A stretch of 62,113 nucleotides of DNA from an uncultured Schlesneria sp. (GCA_903904835.1 CAIVEI010000076.1:1-62113), one strand, 5' to 3'. Numbered from the stretch's first letter, positions 48,610-55,942 are shown. Notes: a model not told the origin generated them from the letters alone. Numbers and translations are program-made.

Positions 48610-48841
48610 ACAGTTCCTCTCGCGGGAAAGGCCCGGCGCTCCCCTCTTTATCCCGGTCGCGCGCATCGGCTTCCGCAAACAATTTTTCCAGTCGGGCTTG
48701 CAGTGCGTCCCGGTCGTCCTGGCCAGCCCATTGCGTCAAGAAACGCTGTACGACACGACTCAACGACGTGTCTTCAGTAGCAGCTTTCTGCCGAGCGAGC
48801 CGGTAGACTGAGTCATCGACAGAGATTGTGATATTCTTCAT
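48581..48841 (-). CDS. VapB-like antitoxin (ribbon-helix-helix)
   Basis: An 86-residue antitoxin. The N-terminus MKNITISVDDSVYRLARQKA is a ribbon-helix-helix DNA-binding start (beta strand then helix), and the C-terminal half (DRDALQARLEKLFAEADARD, then GPFPREELYAERLD) is the toxin-binding tail. It overlaps the start of vapC by 29 bases. The ATG at 48841 has no Shine-Dalgarno; TTGACG-17-TACTGT ends five bases before it, so a leaderless message is possible. The antitoxin looks intact while its toxin is not, the usual order of decay. Confidence 0.75.
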   Translation of the reverse strand: MKNITISVDDSVYRLARQKAATEDTSLSRVVQRFLTQWAGQDDRDALQARLEKLFAEADARDRDKEGSAGPFPREELYAERLDRFH

Positions 48842-49210
48842 CAGTGCACAGTATTTGTGAAACTGCGTGGCGTCAAGCATTTTCATCTGGAGACTGGCGC
48901 AGTGCCACCCCAAGTCGGGAAAAATCAAAGGCGAAGGGAGCCGAGCAGGATATTCGGTTTCTTATGTCAGTAGTTTTTTGCATAGCCTCGACGCCCGCGG
49001 ACACGCGTTCTACCTGCACGTCAGTGGACAGGCAGGTAGTGATCAAAGACACTCGCGATCGCTGCAAAATTCACTTGTAAAATGCCATTGCGGCGATATT
49101 GTGATATTCGCGATGGCCTGAAAACGGTCTGCGATCGCGGATATCAACAATTATTTGGCATTATCCGTGATCAATCGCGGATAATAATTAGTTCGATCGA
49201 AGAAATGATC
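48842..49210. other. 370-base gap with a palindrome
   Basis: No gene seen. A 24-nt near-perfect palindrome TTATCCGTGAT-CA-ATCGCGGATAA lies at 49161-49184, with related ATCGCGGATA strings around 49132-49143; it may be an operator or repeat. The left end should hold the vapB promoter. Confidence 0.4.
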
Positions 49211-49649
49211 TCTCACGGAGCCACGGAGACTCGGAGATGCATGAGAATGAGATCGGAACTGCGGTTGTGGATTGCGCGGTTCAATTGCATCAAGACCTCG
49301 GTCCGGGGTTGCTGGAGACCGTCTACGAAGTGACGTTGGCACGTAAATTGGAAAAGCGAGGACTGATTGTTCAGCGTCAAGTTCCAATCACCATCGTTTA
49401 CGATGGGCTGGAATTCGAAGAGGGCTTTCGAGCCGATTTGATCATCAACGGGAAAGTCATTGTCGAACTAAAGTCAGTCGAAATGATTCATCCTGTCCAC
49501 AAAAAGCAACTGTTGACCTATCTACGACTGACCGGAATGAAGCTCGGATATCTGCTGAATTTCGGCTCGCCATTAATGAAAGATGGAATCACGCGAATCG
49601 TTCACGGACAGCTTTGATCACTCCTCCGTGTCTCAGTGCCTCTGTGAGA
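49211..49649. repeat. 26-bp inverted repeats bracketing the GxxExxY gene
   Basis: The left arm 49211-49236 (heptads TCTCACGGAGCCACGGAG) and right arm 49624-49649 are inverted copies, identical at 22 of 26 positions. The gene start codon follows the left arm directly, and the right arm starts six bases after the stop, so the arms and gene form one compact 439-bp unit. The left arm also supplies the gene's ribosome site (GGAG, eight bases before ATG). Confidence 0.75.
49237..49617 (+). CDS. GxxExxY protein
   Basis: A 126-residue member of the GxxExxY family, found as scattered paralogs in planctomycetes and some other bacteria. The naming motif is LGPGLLETVYEVTL (residues ~21-34). The fold is PD-(D/E)XK-like: acidic FRADLIINGKVIVELKSVE (Asp..Glu-x-Lys, residues ~67-85) followed by HKKQLLTYLRLTGMKLGYLLNFG. 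Biological role is not established; nuclease activity is inferred from fold. The ATG is placed by GGAG in the flanking repeat. The gene is exactly enclosed by inverted repeats, suggesting it moves or spreads as a unit. Confidence 0.88.
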   Translation: MHENEIGTAVVDCAVQLHQDLGPGLLETVYEVTLARKLEKRGLIVQRQVPITIVYDGLEFEEGFRADLIINGKVIVELKSVEMIHPVHKKQLLTYLRLTGMKLGYLLNFGSPLMKDGITRIVHGQL

Positions 49650-49659
49650 AACCTAAGAG

Positions 49660-49716
49660 ATTGATCAATTCGGTCAACGCGAGCGGAGTACCGCCGCGTT
49701 ACCTTGAACGTTAAAT
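49660..49716 (+). repeat. attC-like recombination site A
   Basis: 57 nt in the attC layout: R'' ATTGATC, spacer, L'' GGTCAACGCG, variable loop, L' CGCGTTACC, spacer, R' GTTAAAT (fits GTTRRRY). L'' and L' pair except for one extra C in L'' (G on the bottom strand), the conserved extrahelical base of attC sites. R'' and R' pair at five of seven positions. Starts 10 bases after the GxxExxY unit. Confidence 0.8.
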
Positions 49717-49734
49717 TTGGAATGGGATCCAACG

Positions 49735-50067
49735 ATGACATTAAGAGTGTTTTTCGTTGACTATTGCGAGGGTAAACGAGTCGACTCCAAAGATGCCTGG
49801 GATGCAACTCTGGTAGAAACACTCCACGAGATGGACTGAGTGCTCCACTAACTTCGGAATTTCATCGGCGTCATTGACAGGAACCACGTCACCATTCAGT
49901 TCATGGTGAATAAGGATAAGACGATACTCGTAGACGTACCCGCCCCGGAAGAAGGTGGCTCATACGGAAAAACCACTGATCTTCAAGAATGTCTGAATCT
50001 CGTTCGGAACATAGGCGATCGTATCCAGTTGAAAGAAATCGACGGATTGACATTTGAACGCTGGTAG
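49735..50067 (+). pseudogene. Cassette gene 1, unknown family, two in-frame stops
   Basis: A 111-codon frame from ATG 49735 to TAG 50065-50067, interrupted in the same frame by TGA (49837-49839) and TAA (49849-49851). Before the stops it reads MTLRVFFVDYCEGKRVDSKD and after them FIGVIDRNHVTIQFMVNKD, with a sensible ending (GDRIQLKEIDGLTFERW). The continuous phase and protein-like composition on both sides argue for one gene killed by nonsense mutations. Family unknown; small alpha/beta proteins of this size are typical cassette cargo. It starts 18 bases after the R' box of attC site A. Confidence 0.65.
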
Positions 50068-50079
50068 CTTCCGCTGAAA

Positions 50080-50138
50080 ACCTGATAATGCATTCAACGC
50101 GGACGCGAGTGCGCCGCGGTTTATTGCTTGTGTTCGCC
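50080..50138 (+). repeat. Degenerate attC-like site
   Basis: The left half is good (R'' ACCTGAT, six-base spacer, TTCAACGCG as L'', same distances as the other sites) but L' is altered (CGCGGTTT) and R' would be GTTCGCC, which breaks GTTRRRY. Its position between two cassette genes fits a decayed attC. Confidence 0.5.
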
Positions 50139-50155
50139 AGTAGCGAGCGATTGCC

Positions 50156-50824
50156 TTGGAAGATCATCGTCGTTTTTGGTTGCGCCGTTGGCATAATATC
50201 ATCGACGCCGAAATCGGTGCAGATTCGTCATTTGACTTCGAAACCGCATACGACGATCCCTACGGGGATTTCCGAATGCACTTTATGACCTGGGACTTGT
50301 CGGATGAGGCACTGCAGCGTTGCTTCGAAGTCTTGCCGTTCGGTCAGCAGATGGCTGATCGCGCGATTGAATTACGCTCGTTACAACGTGCAAATGCAAT
50401 ATCGCTCTCGGAACAAGCCGCTGTCGATCTTTTCCAGACAGGACTCGACGCCTATTCCCGGTTCAGCAACAACACGGAGTTGAAGGAACGAATTCGAGTA
50501 AAATGGGTCGCCGCAGACAGCCTGATTTCAGCAACAGCGAATACCGACCGTGTTGCCGTACTTCTTGAAGACGTCGATTGGCAGATACCGTTGGAAAACG
50601 CTCGGGCAGAATCGTTCCTTCGTGAAACCCTGTACCGACTTGCTCACTCATACGACGTCGTTGATCATATTCAATGGCCATTGATCTCGAATTCGCAAAC
50701 CGTCAAACCATTTCGACCGTTCGCCCTACTCGCGCTGGCTGGCAGGTATTTTCCTTTATTGGACGCGGAGGGCCCGGTCTTGTTCGTGACCACTGACAAG
50801 GCCGGCTGTGGAAAAAGTGGATAA
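50156..50824 (+). CDS. Cassette gene 2, unknown protein, possibly 5'-truncated
   Basis: A 222-residue frame with a TTG start (50156) and no ribosome site; the first in-frame ATG is 50277. Stop codon TAG at 50141 closes the frame upstream. The product is acidic and helical, starts EDHRRFWLRRWHNIIDAEIG, and includes DPYGDFRMHFMTWDLSDEAL and LLEDVDWQIPLENARAESFL. I recognise no family. The last residues (AGCGKSG, then TAA) are encoded by the first bases of the following repeat, so the natural 3' end may have been changed by it. It lies between the degenerate attC and site B, so it reads as cassette cargo whose start has been lost or reassigned. Confidence 0.6.
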   Translation: MEDHRRFWLRRWHNIIDAEIGADSSFDFETAYDDPYGDFRMHFMTWDLSDEALQRCFEVLPFGQQMADRAIELRSLQRANAISLSEQAAVDLFQTGLDAYSRFSNNTELKERIRVKWVAADSLISATANTDRVAVLLEDVDWQIPLENARAESFLRETLYRLAHSYDVVDHIQWPLISNSQTVKPFRPFALLALAGRYFPLLDAEGPVLFVTTDKAGCGKSG

Positions 50825-51052
50825 GTCCAAATGATGATCGAAAGCCAAAGTTGAACGAGCGGTTTCGCTTCCAAAACCCAATTAAGGCAATAAAAATGGC
50901 CGATTTCGGAAAAGGGGATAAGTCCAGTTAACGACAAAAAACCAAATGTGAACGAACGGTTTCGTTTAAAAAACCTGAAGTAAGGCAATAAAATGGCCGA
51001 ACAACTCGGTCAACGCGAGGCGAGTACGCCCGCGTTACCTTGAACGCTCGGT
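50819..51052 (+). repeat. Two tandem copies of a GGATAAGTCC module leading into attC B
   Basis: Copy one 50819-50915 and copy two 50916-51052 share GGATAAGTCC at the start, GAACGA(A/G)CGGTTTCG in the middle and AAGGCAATAAAA(A)TGGCCGA near the end. Copy two runs on into a full attC; copy one stops inside R''/spacer (GGCCGATTTCGG). A third diverged copy, also ending in an attC, is at 51626-51770. Confidence 0.75.
50996..51052 (+). repeat. attC-like recombination site B
   Basis: 57 nt: R'' GCCGAAC, spacer AACTCG, L'' GTCAACGCG, loop, L' CGCGTTACC, spacer, R' GCTCGGT. L''/L' pair with the single extra C as in sites A and C. R' departs from GTTRRRY but still pairs with R'' at five of seven positions. 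Confidence 0.75.
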
Positions 51053-51098
51053 CAGCTGTTATTTTATTGGCAGCGTTTCAACTCGGCGAACACGAATC

Positions 51099-51593
51099 AT
51101 GAAGAAATCGCCTGTGACGACCGCATTTGATTCGGACCTCGAAAAGCGACTTGCCGAGTTTATCGACAAGTTTGAACCCGCCAACGCCAAGCTCATTCGC
51201 CTGTGCCGTGTCGAGCTTCGTAAACTCATGCCCACCGCCATCGAGTTGGTTTACGATAATTACAACTTCTTCGTCATCGGCTACTGCACAACTCCGCGAG
51301 CTTCGGATTGAATTGTTTCTGTTGCAGCGGCAGCAAATGGCATCAACATTTCTTTCTACCAAGGTGCTTCGCTGGCCGACCCGGATAAGTTGCTCCAAGG
51401 AAGCGGAAAGCAGAATCGTTTCATCCGCGTACCCGACATCAAGTTCCTTCGTTCGTCCGAAGTGCTTGCGCTCATCAATACAGCCATCGCACAAGCAAAG
51501 ACTCCACTTCCGCTCGAGGGTGCGGGCAGTACAATCATTCAGTCGGTTTCTGGCAAACAGCGCCCGAGACGCAAGCCTGAAAATGCCACCTAA
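51099..51593 (+). pseudogene. Cassette gene 3, DUF1801 protein with in-frame TGA
   Basis: A 164-codon DUF1801-type frame (YdhG-like small alpha/beta proteins of unknown role). It opens MKKSPVTTAFDSDLEKRLAE, has the family stretch LMPTAIELVYDNYNFFVIG, then TGA at 51309-51311 right after PRASD, and continues in the same frame with IVSVAAAANGINISFYQGAS and LLQGSGKQNRFIRV to TAA. Relatives have Ala, Cys or similar at the TGA position, so one base change from a Cys codon (TGC/TGT) would explain it. ATG starts 46 bases after attC B; there is no strong ribosome site. Selenocysteine is conceivable but unsupported. Confidence 0.8.
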
Positions 51594-51625
51594 CTTTTCG
51601 GTGACACCTAGGATGCAGAAAATAA

Positions 51626-51770
51626 GGATAAGTCTAATTAACGAATTAACGAACGAAAATTTGTGATGAACGGACGATCTCGTTTCCAAAAGTCGTTTTA
51701 AAGCAATAAATTAACCGAACAATTCGGTCAACGCGAGGCGAGTACCCCCGCGTTACCCTAAACGTTAGGC
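51626..51770 (+). repeat. Third GGATAAGTC module ending in attC C
   Basis: A diverged copy of the 50819-51052 module: GGATAAGTCTAATTAACG, GATGAACGGACGATCTCG, AAAGCAATAAA, then the attC. The shared ~90-base lead suggests cassettes B and C come from one ancestor or that the recombination site is longer than the 57-bp core. Confidence 0.7.
51714..51770 (+). repeat. attC-like recombination site C
   Basis: The best of the set, 57 nt: R'' ACCGAAC, AATTCG, L'' GTCAACGCG, loop, L' CGCGTTACC, CTAAAC, R' GTTAGGC, a textbook GTTRRRY box. The left part (GAACAATTCGGTCAA) closely resembles the aadA-type attC start, with the unpaired C in L''. It ends the cassette array; no intI gene follows. Confidence 0.85.
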
Positions 51771-51865
51771 CACTGAAGAAGAGCAACTCTTGGATGAATT
51801 GACATTCGTTAATGTTTTATTGGTTGCCGTCTGCGCCAATTGGGAATCAGAGCTTCCAAGACGGG

Positions 51866-51892
51866 CGTTCCCAAGCAACGAGCTTGGGAACG
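51866..51892. repeat. Perfect hairpin CGTTCCCAAGC
   Basis: An 11-bp perfect stem with a 5-nt loop. It lies 22 bases past the stop of the minus-strand inositol phosphate synthase gene but has no T run. The arm CGTTCCCAAG recurs in the palindromic element at 48.14 kb, so it belongs to a dispersed palindrome family. Confidence 0.7.
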
Positions 51893-51913
51893 AGGGAGCT
51901 CCAATTTCTGATT

Positions 51914-53137
51914 CTATTCTTCGCTGTCTTCCTTCGCTGTCCGTTCGACCCATTGCATCAGTTGTTGGAACTGGTAGGCAAAAGCCGGCTCGTCGGTTCC
52001 CATGGGGCTTTTGAAGAACGAGCCCAGGTGTGACATGACTCCGCTTGTCCCTCGACGAGCTTCGCGTTCTGTCAGCCGAACCAGATCGATGACGAGTGGT
52101 GCTGCCAGTAACGAATCACATCCTTGCCAGGTGAATTGCAGCACCATCGGCGTTCCAAGGAATCCTTGAAAATGGATGTGATCCCAGGCGGTCTTCCAGT
52201 CACCCATCGATTCGACATACTCGATTGAGACCAATGTTTGCGGCTTGTAGCCAAGAATTTCCGTCAGTAAGTGGTCTTTCGATTTGACCTTGTTGGCTTT
52301 ATTAGCGGGATCATCGAGGACCTTGCCGTCGAGATTTCCAAAAATGTTGTGACCAACCCAGCTCATGACTTTCAAATTGCGAGCGGCAAACATGGGGGCC
52401 AGTACGGCCTTCATTAACGTTTCACCGGTCTTGCCGTCTCGACCGACGTGCAGGACTTGTTGATGTCGAGCGTATTCGTCGAGGCCTGGTAAGTCGGAGC
52501 CGATTGACGGAGTGAAATTCACAAAATGACTGCCGCTTTGCATGGCAGCGATGGCGTAGAGGGTGCTGGCAGGGAGCGGCGAGTGACTTTTTCCCGTCAG
52601 TGATTTCTGGACTTGGGACCAATTCCAAGCTCGCACTTCGTCTGGCGGAGGGGGCTCAGTCGAGGAGACATTTACCACGATGACGCGGTCCAGTTTATTG
52701 CTTTCTTTAAACTCGGTGATGTCGTTTGCCAGGCGCGAGACCGCTTGTGAGGCGGTTTCGTTCTTCGTCTTCAACACCAATGGTCCGGCAAAGGATTCGA
52801 TTTTCGCCCCGACATTGTAAAGCGTTCCAGGACGAATATTGCGATCAAACTTTGCAAGTTGTGATGAGATTCCCGCGAGTGTTTTTTCATTAAAAACGTG
52901 CGATTTTTCAATCAGTACTTGAGCTTCGGCCGAGTAGGTCGTTTCGCGGATTTCGTGACCACCGATCACGATCTCGTCCCATTGGATCAGATCCAGCGGT
53001 GCAAATGGAGGGAGCGAAGTGACTAGACCAGTCGTGTCAGAAAGTCCTTTTTTCAGTGCTGCCAGACCGACCACAACGGTTGTCGCCACACCACCCCAGG
53101 CTCCGACTAACCAGACGCCAACTTTCCGCTTCGCCAT
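51914..53137 (-). CDS. Inositol-3-phosphate synthase family protein
   Basis: A 407-residue NAD-dependent enzyme of the myo-inositol-1-phosphate synthase family, converting glucose-6-phosphate to inositol phosphate. The Rossmann start is VGVWLVGAWGGVATTVVVG (residues 5-23). Later motifs: VVNVSSTEPPPPDEV, FVNFTPSIGSDLPGL, GRDGKTGETLMKAVLAPMFA (the G-x-DxKTGET catalytic lysine site), WVGHNIFGNLDGKVLDDP and KSKDHLLTEILGY. The C-terminus is shortened compared with eukaryotic enzymes (~510). AGGAAGG lies eight to nine bases before the ATG. Product use (phosphatidylinositol-type lipids or compatible solutes) is not evident here. Confidence 0.92.
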   Translation of the reverse strand: MAKRKVGVWLVGAWGGVATTVVVGLAALKKGLSDTTGLVTSLPPFAPLDLIQWDEIVIGGHEIRETTYSAEAQVLIEKSHVFNEKTLAGISSQLAKFDRNIRPGTLYNVGAKIESFAGPLVLKTKNETASQAVSRLANDITEFKESNKLDRVIVVNVSSTEPPPPDEVRAWNWSQVQKSLTGKSHSPLPASTLYAIAAMQSGSHFVNFTPSIGSDLPGLDEYARHQQVLHVGRDGKTGETLMKAVLAPMFAARNLKVMSWVGHNIFGNLDGKVLDDPANKANKVKSKDHLLTEILGYKPQTLVSIEYVESMGDWKTAWDHIHFQGFLGTPMVLQFTWQGCDSLLAAPLVIDLVRLTEREARRGTSGVMSHLGSFFKSPMGTDEPAFAYQFQQLMQWVERTAKEDSEE

Positions 53138-53411
53138 ACCCTACGCCTTCCTGTGATGCAATCGCCATGTTGTTTTGAGCGTCAGCCACGCATTTTTTGA
53201 TCCGTCACTCTAGCAGAGGGATTCGAACACCGCGAGGGCGCTCGCGTCCAATTTAGAGACTCAAGACATGGATTTCGAAATGGACATTTCCGTTTTTGGA
53301 GTCACATTTCGATCGGCATTTGGTTTTTTTGCGAAATCGGTAGAATGTGTCGCGTCGCGGCCAAGAGGATGATTGGCAAGATCCATCCATGTCAACAAAT
53401 GAGACGGAACG

Positions 53412-54308
53412 ATGAATCGCTGTGCCTTGGAAGAAAAAAGCCAATACGGTGTCCGATCGAGACGAATTTCGATCGCGATCTTAGTCGTATTTAATTTATT
53501 GGTTGCCTGCGTCGTGGGAACAACTGCGTCAGCGCAAGAGCCATTGCCACTTAACGACTCGGCCACTCCGGCCAAGCCGGGTTGGAACAGAGACGCAGCG
53601 TGGTCTAAGGAAGGAAAAATCCCGAGTGAGCCTTATGAGGTCTGGGACGCTCTGGGACCGTTTCGGTATCCGCTTGCTTTCACGTCGATCATCGTCGTCT
53701 GGTTTACAATCGAGCGGCTCGTCGTGTTGCGAAGTGGTCGCGTCATTCCGCGTCATTTTGTGAAACGATTTTTCGAGCATATGGAAGCAGGGAATCTCGA
53801 TCCCAAAATGGCGATCAAATTGTGTGAAGACAATGGCAGTCCAATCGCCCTGGTGTTGGCGAATGGACTCCGTAAATGGGGCAAGAGCAGCGTTGAAGTG
53901 GAGCAAGCCATTATCGACGGAGGGGAGCGGCAGGTCAGTCAACTTCGTAAACACATTCGAGTTCTCAATGGTGCGGCCACTGTGGCTCCGCTCCTCGGAT
54001 TGCTTGGGACGGTTGTTGGGATGATTGATTCGTTCAATCGAATCTCGCAAAAGGCCGCGATGGGAAAATCGGAGGCTTTGGCGAGTGGTATCGGACTCTC
54101 GCTGCTGACAACGGCTGCGGGACTGGGGATCGCAATTCCCGCTTTGGTGATGTACATGTACTTCACCGGTCGCGTGGACTCGCTGGTGATCGAGATGGAC
54201 GGAATTGCTCAGGAACTCGTCGATAAAATCTCGGCAGAAGGGCTTGCCGAACAAGCTCGTGCGGCGAAGTTGTCGGCTGCCAAGCCGGAATCACGTCGAG
54301 CAGTTTGA
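53412..54308 (+). CDS. MotA/TolQ/ExbB proton channel family protein
   Basis: A 298-residue inner-membrane proton-channel subunit. Residues 18-42 are a signal peptide or first helix (ISIAILVVFNLLVACVVG), then a periplasmic spacer, then the ExbB core: helix LAFTSIIVVWFTIERLVVL, cytoplasmic loop, NGAATVAPLLGLLGTVVGMIDSF and SLLTTAAGLGIAIPALVMY. These energise TonB or Tol systems together with an ExbD/TolR partner. No exbD follows; the next gene faces the other way. The N-terminal export-type extension is common in planctomycete and bacteroidete ExbB. GGAAC precedes the ATG. Confidence 0.9.
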   Translation: MNRCALEEKSQYGVRSRRISIAILVVFNLLVACVVGTTASAQEPLPLNDSATPAKPGWNRDAAWSKEGKIPSEPYEVWDALGPFRYPLAFTSIIVVWFTIERLVVLRSGRVIPRHFVKRFFEHMEAGNLDPKMAIKLCEDNGSPIALVLANGLRKWGKSSVEVEQAIIDGGERQVSQLRKHIRVLNGAATVAPLLGLLGTVVGMIDSFNRISQKAAMGKSEALASGIGLSLLTTAAGLGIAIPALVMYMYFTGRVDSLVIEMDGIAQELVDKISAEGLAEQARAAKLSAAKPESRRAV

Positions 54309-54319
54309 TTTCGGCGCGT

Positions 54320-54883
54320 CTACGCGTAGAACCGTGCGATCAGCATTACGACCAGGATTGCGGCCCAGACGATTCCGAGGGCGTGCCAGAACCAGGCGCA
54401 AAACCTGATTCCCCAGTAGTATTCGTGATCGTACCGATCGGCAAACGCCTGCACGGTTGCGTAGCTGAGGAACAAAAGGGCGACGATGAAATGCATGGCG
54501 TGAAGGGCCGCGATCACGGCCACGAACGCCGCAGCGTCCGATGTGGCGTCGTCGAGCGAATGGCGACGTATCAGGCTGGTCAAAGCATAAGTCTGAAACG
54601 AGACGAAAAGCGTTCCCGACGTTAAGGCGAAGACAAGCCATTTTCGAAACGGGTACTGCCGCTCGTGCCGAACGGATTCAATGGCGCGAGACATGCATCC
54701 GCTGCCGATCAGCAGCAGCCACGTGCTGATGCCAAACGCGGGAGAAAATCGGTTTGAGGGTTCCGTAGCAACTGGTGGAATCCATTTGAGCAGGGTCACA
54801 GCGAGACCGGCGGCAGCAACTAGCAAAAAGAGAGCCAGTTGGAAGAATCGGACAGCGTAGATACTTCTCGGTTCAGGAACCAC
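54320..54883 (-). CDS. Heme-copper oxidase subunit III-like membrane protein
   Basis: A 187-residue protein with five predicted membrane helices (around residues 11-32, 48-65, 82-103, 122-147, 162-186), matching the five-helix short form of cytochrome oxidase subunit III. Family cues are LHAMHFIVALLFLSYA and RFCAWFWHALGIVWAAIL, the His-rich C-terminal pair. It has no catalytic subunit I or II beside it, so it is either an accessory subunit encoded apart or a related quinol/NO-reductase subunit. Start is GTG at 54883; no strong ribosome site seen. Converges on the ExbB gene with 11 bases between stops. Confidence 0.8.
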   Translation of the reverse strand: MVPEPRSIYAVRFFQLALFLLVAAAGLAVTLLKWIPPVATEPSNRFSPAFGISTWLLLIGSGCMSRAIESVRHERQYPFRKWLVFALTSGTLFVSFQTYALTSLIRRHSLDDATSDAAAFVAVIAALHAMHFIVALLFLSYATVQAFADRYDHEYYWGIRFCAWFWHALGIVWAAILVVMLIARFYA

Positions 54884-54994
54884 TTACGATCTCGTCAGTT
54901 GAACAAAAGATCGCCCCCATTTGCCGCTCAATCTCGGGTCATGTCTTGCCGAATGAGGATTGCGAACACGCCTTCAACTGAGGATTATTACCGA

Positions 54995-55660
54995 TTAGAG
55001 CAGTTCGACCAGTAGTTGCTGTGCAACAGGGTGACCAAGCGTGACCTGTCGACCATCAACTTCGGTCGTCACAATCCCCGCTTCAGGGCTGTTGTGAACG
55101 ACTTGACATTCCTTGTGCAGCGAAAATCCCGATTCTCGCAAGAATCGAAGAAAGTCACCCTCTTGATCTGTGACTCTCACGATCCGAATTCTGGTGCCAG
55201 AACTGACTGTTGTCAGCGGAATGGCTCGTTCGGGGTGGCCTCGCATTGCACCATCCGCTGATGGAATCGGGTCGCCGTGCGGATCGACGACTGGTCGGCC
55301 AAGAAACTCGTCCATGCGATCGACAAGGTTGTCGCTGACCGCATGTTCCATATTTTCCGCTTCCTCATGGACCTGATCCCAGTCGAGATTCAACGTTTTC
55401 ACGAGAAATAACTCGATCAGCCGATGGCGGCGAAGCATCCTTAAGGCGACTTCCCGGCCTGACTCCGTCAGTCGAACGCCTTCGTACGGCCGGTAATCGG
55501 CGTGTCCTGTTTCTGAAAGCGTCTTCAACATCGAGGTCACTGTCCCGGGGGCAACGGACATTGCAGCGGCCAGTTGCCCGGTCGTGACCCAGTCTGAGCC
55601 TGTTTTTAGACAGGTCAGCAACGTTGTTTTCAGGTAGTTTTCCACCGTCAGGGTTGTCAT
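54995..55660 (-). CDS. DtxR/MntR-family metal-dependent regulator
   Basis: A 221-residue repressor that binds DNA when loaded with Fe2+ or Mn2+. Winged helix: TTGQLAAAMSVAPGTVTSML and GVRLTESGREVALRMLRRHR (residues ~25-80). The metal and dimer domain follows with LIELFLVKTLNLDWDQVHEEAENMEHAVSD (Glu and His ligands), DPHGDPIPS, and a C-terminal FeoA/SH3-like domain (RIVRVTDQEGDFLRFLRESG). Which metal cannot be told. A ZIP-type transporter at 58.9-60.0 kb is a possible target but is not adjacent. ATG at 55660; weak ribosome site. Confidence 0.92.
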   Translation of the reverse strand: MTTLTVENYLKTTLLTCLKTGSDWVTTGQLAAAMSVAPGTVTSMLKTLSETGHADYRPYEGVRLTESGREVALRMLRRHRLIELFLVKTLNLDWDQVHEEAENMEHAVSDNLVDRMDEFLGRPVVDPHGDPIPSADGAMRGHPERAIPLTTVSSGTRIRIVRVTDQEGDFLRFLRESGFSLHKECQVVHNSPEAGIVTTEVDGRQVTLGHPVAQQLLVELL

Positions 55661-55942
55661 AAAGTTCGTCTCGACGGGTCATAACGGAAATTTGCGTGTT
55701 TCAGTCTCGGATAATTGCGGACATTTTTAAAGTGGCTGGGCAAATGAAGTAGAAAGCCTTGCGAGTCGGGCTGCGAACACTTACACTTCTTGGTCCCGTT
55801 CGGAACGAGGCGTTTTGGAGTGCAGGCTGGTGGTCTGCTCCACGGGGAAAATGCCGCGAACCGGTTTTACATCGTCGAATAAACAGGCCGTCATTGCTCA
55901 GACAAGCATCGGGCGGTCAGCACTTTGCAGGGTAGTTGGATC

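Noticed and set aside
51309-51311. Selenocysteine codon in the DUF1801 gene
   Set aside because: No SECIS-like hairpin recognised just downstream, and the neighbouring cassette also has plain nonsense stops, so decay is simpler.
51790-52014. Possible fourth cassette gene after attC C
   Set aside because: The TTG-started frame reads through the palindromic repeat and the 3' end of the inositol phosphate synthase gene; no coding support.
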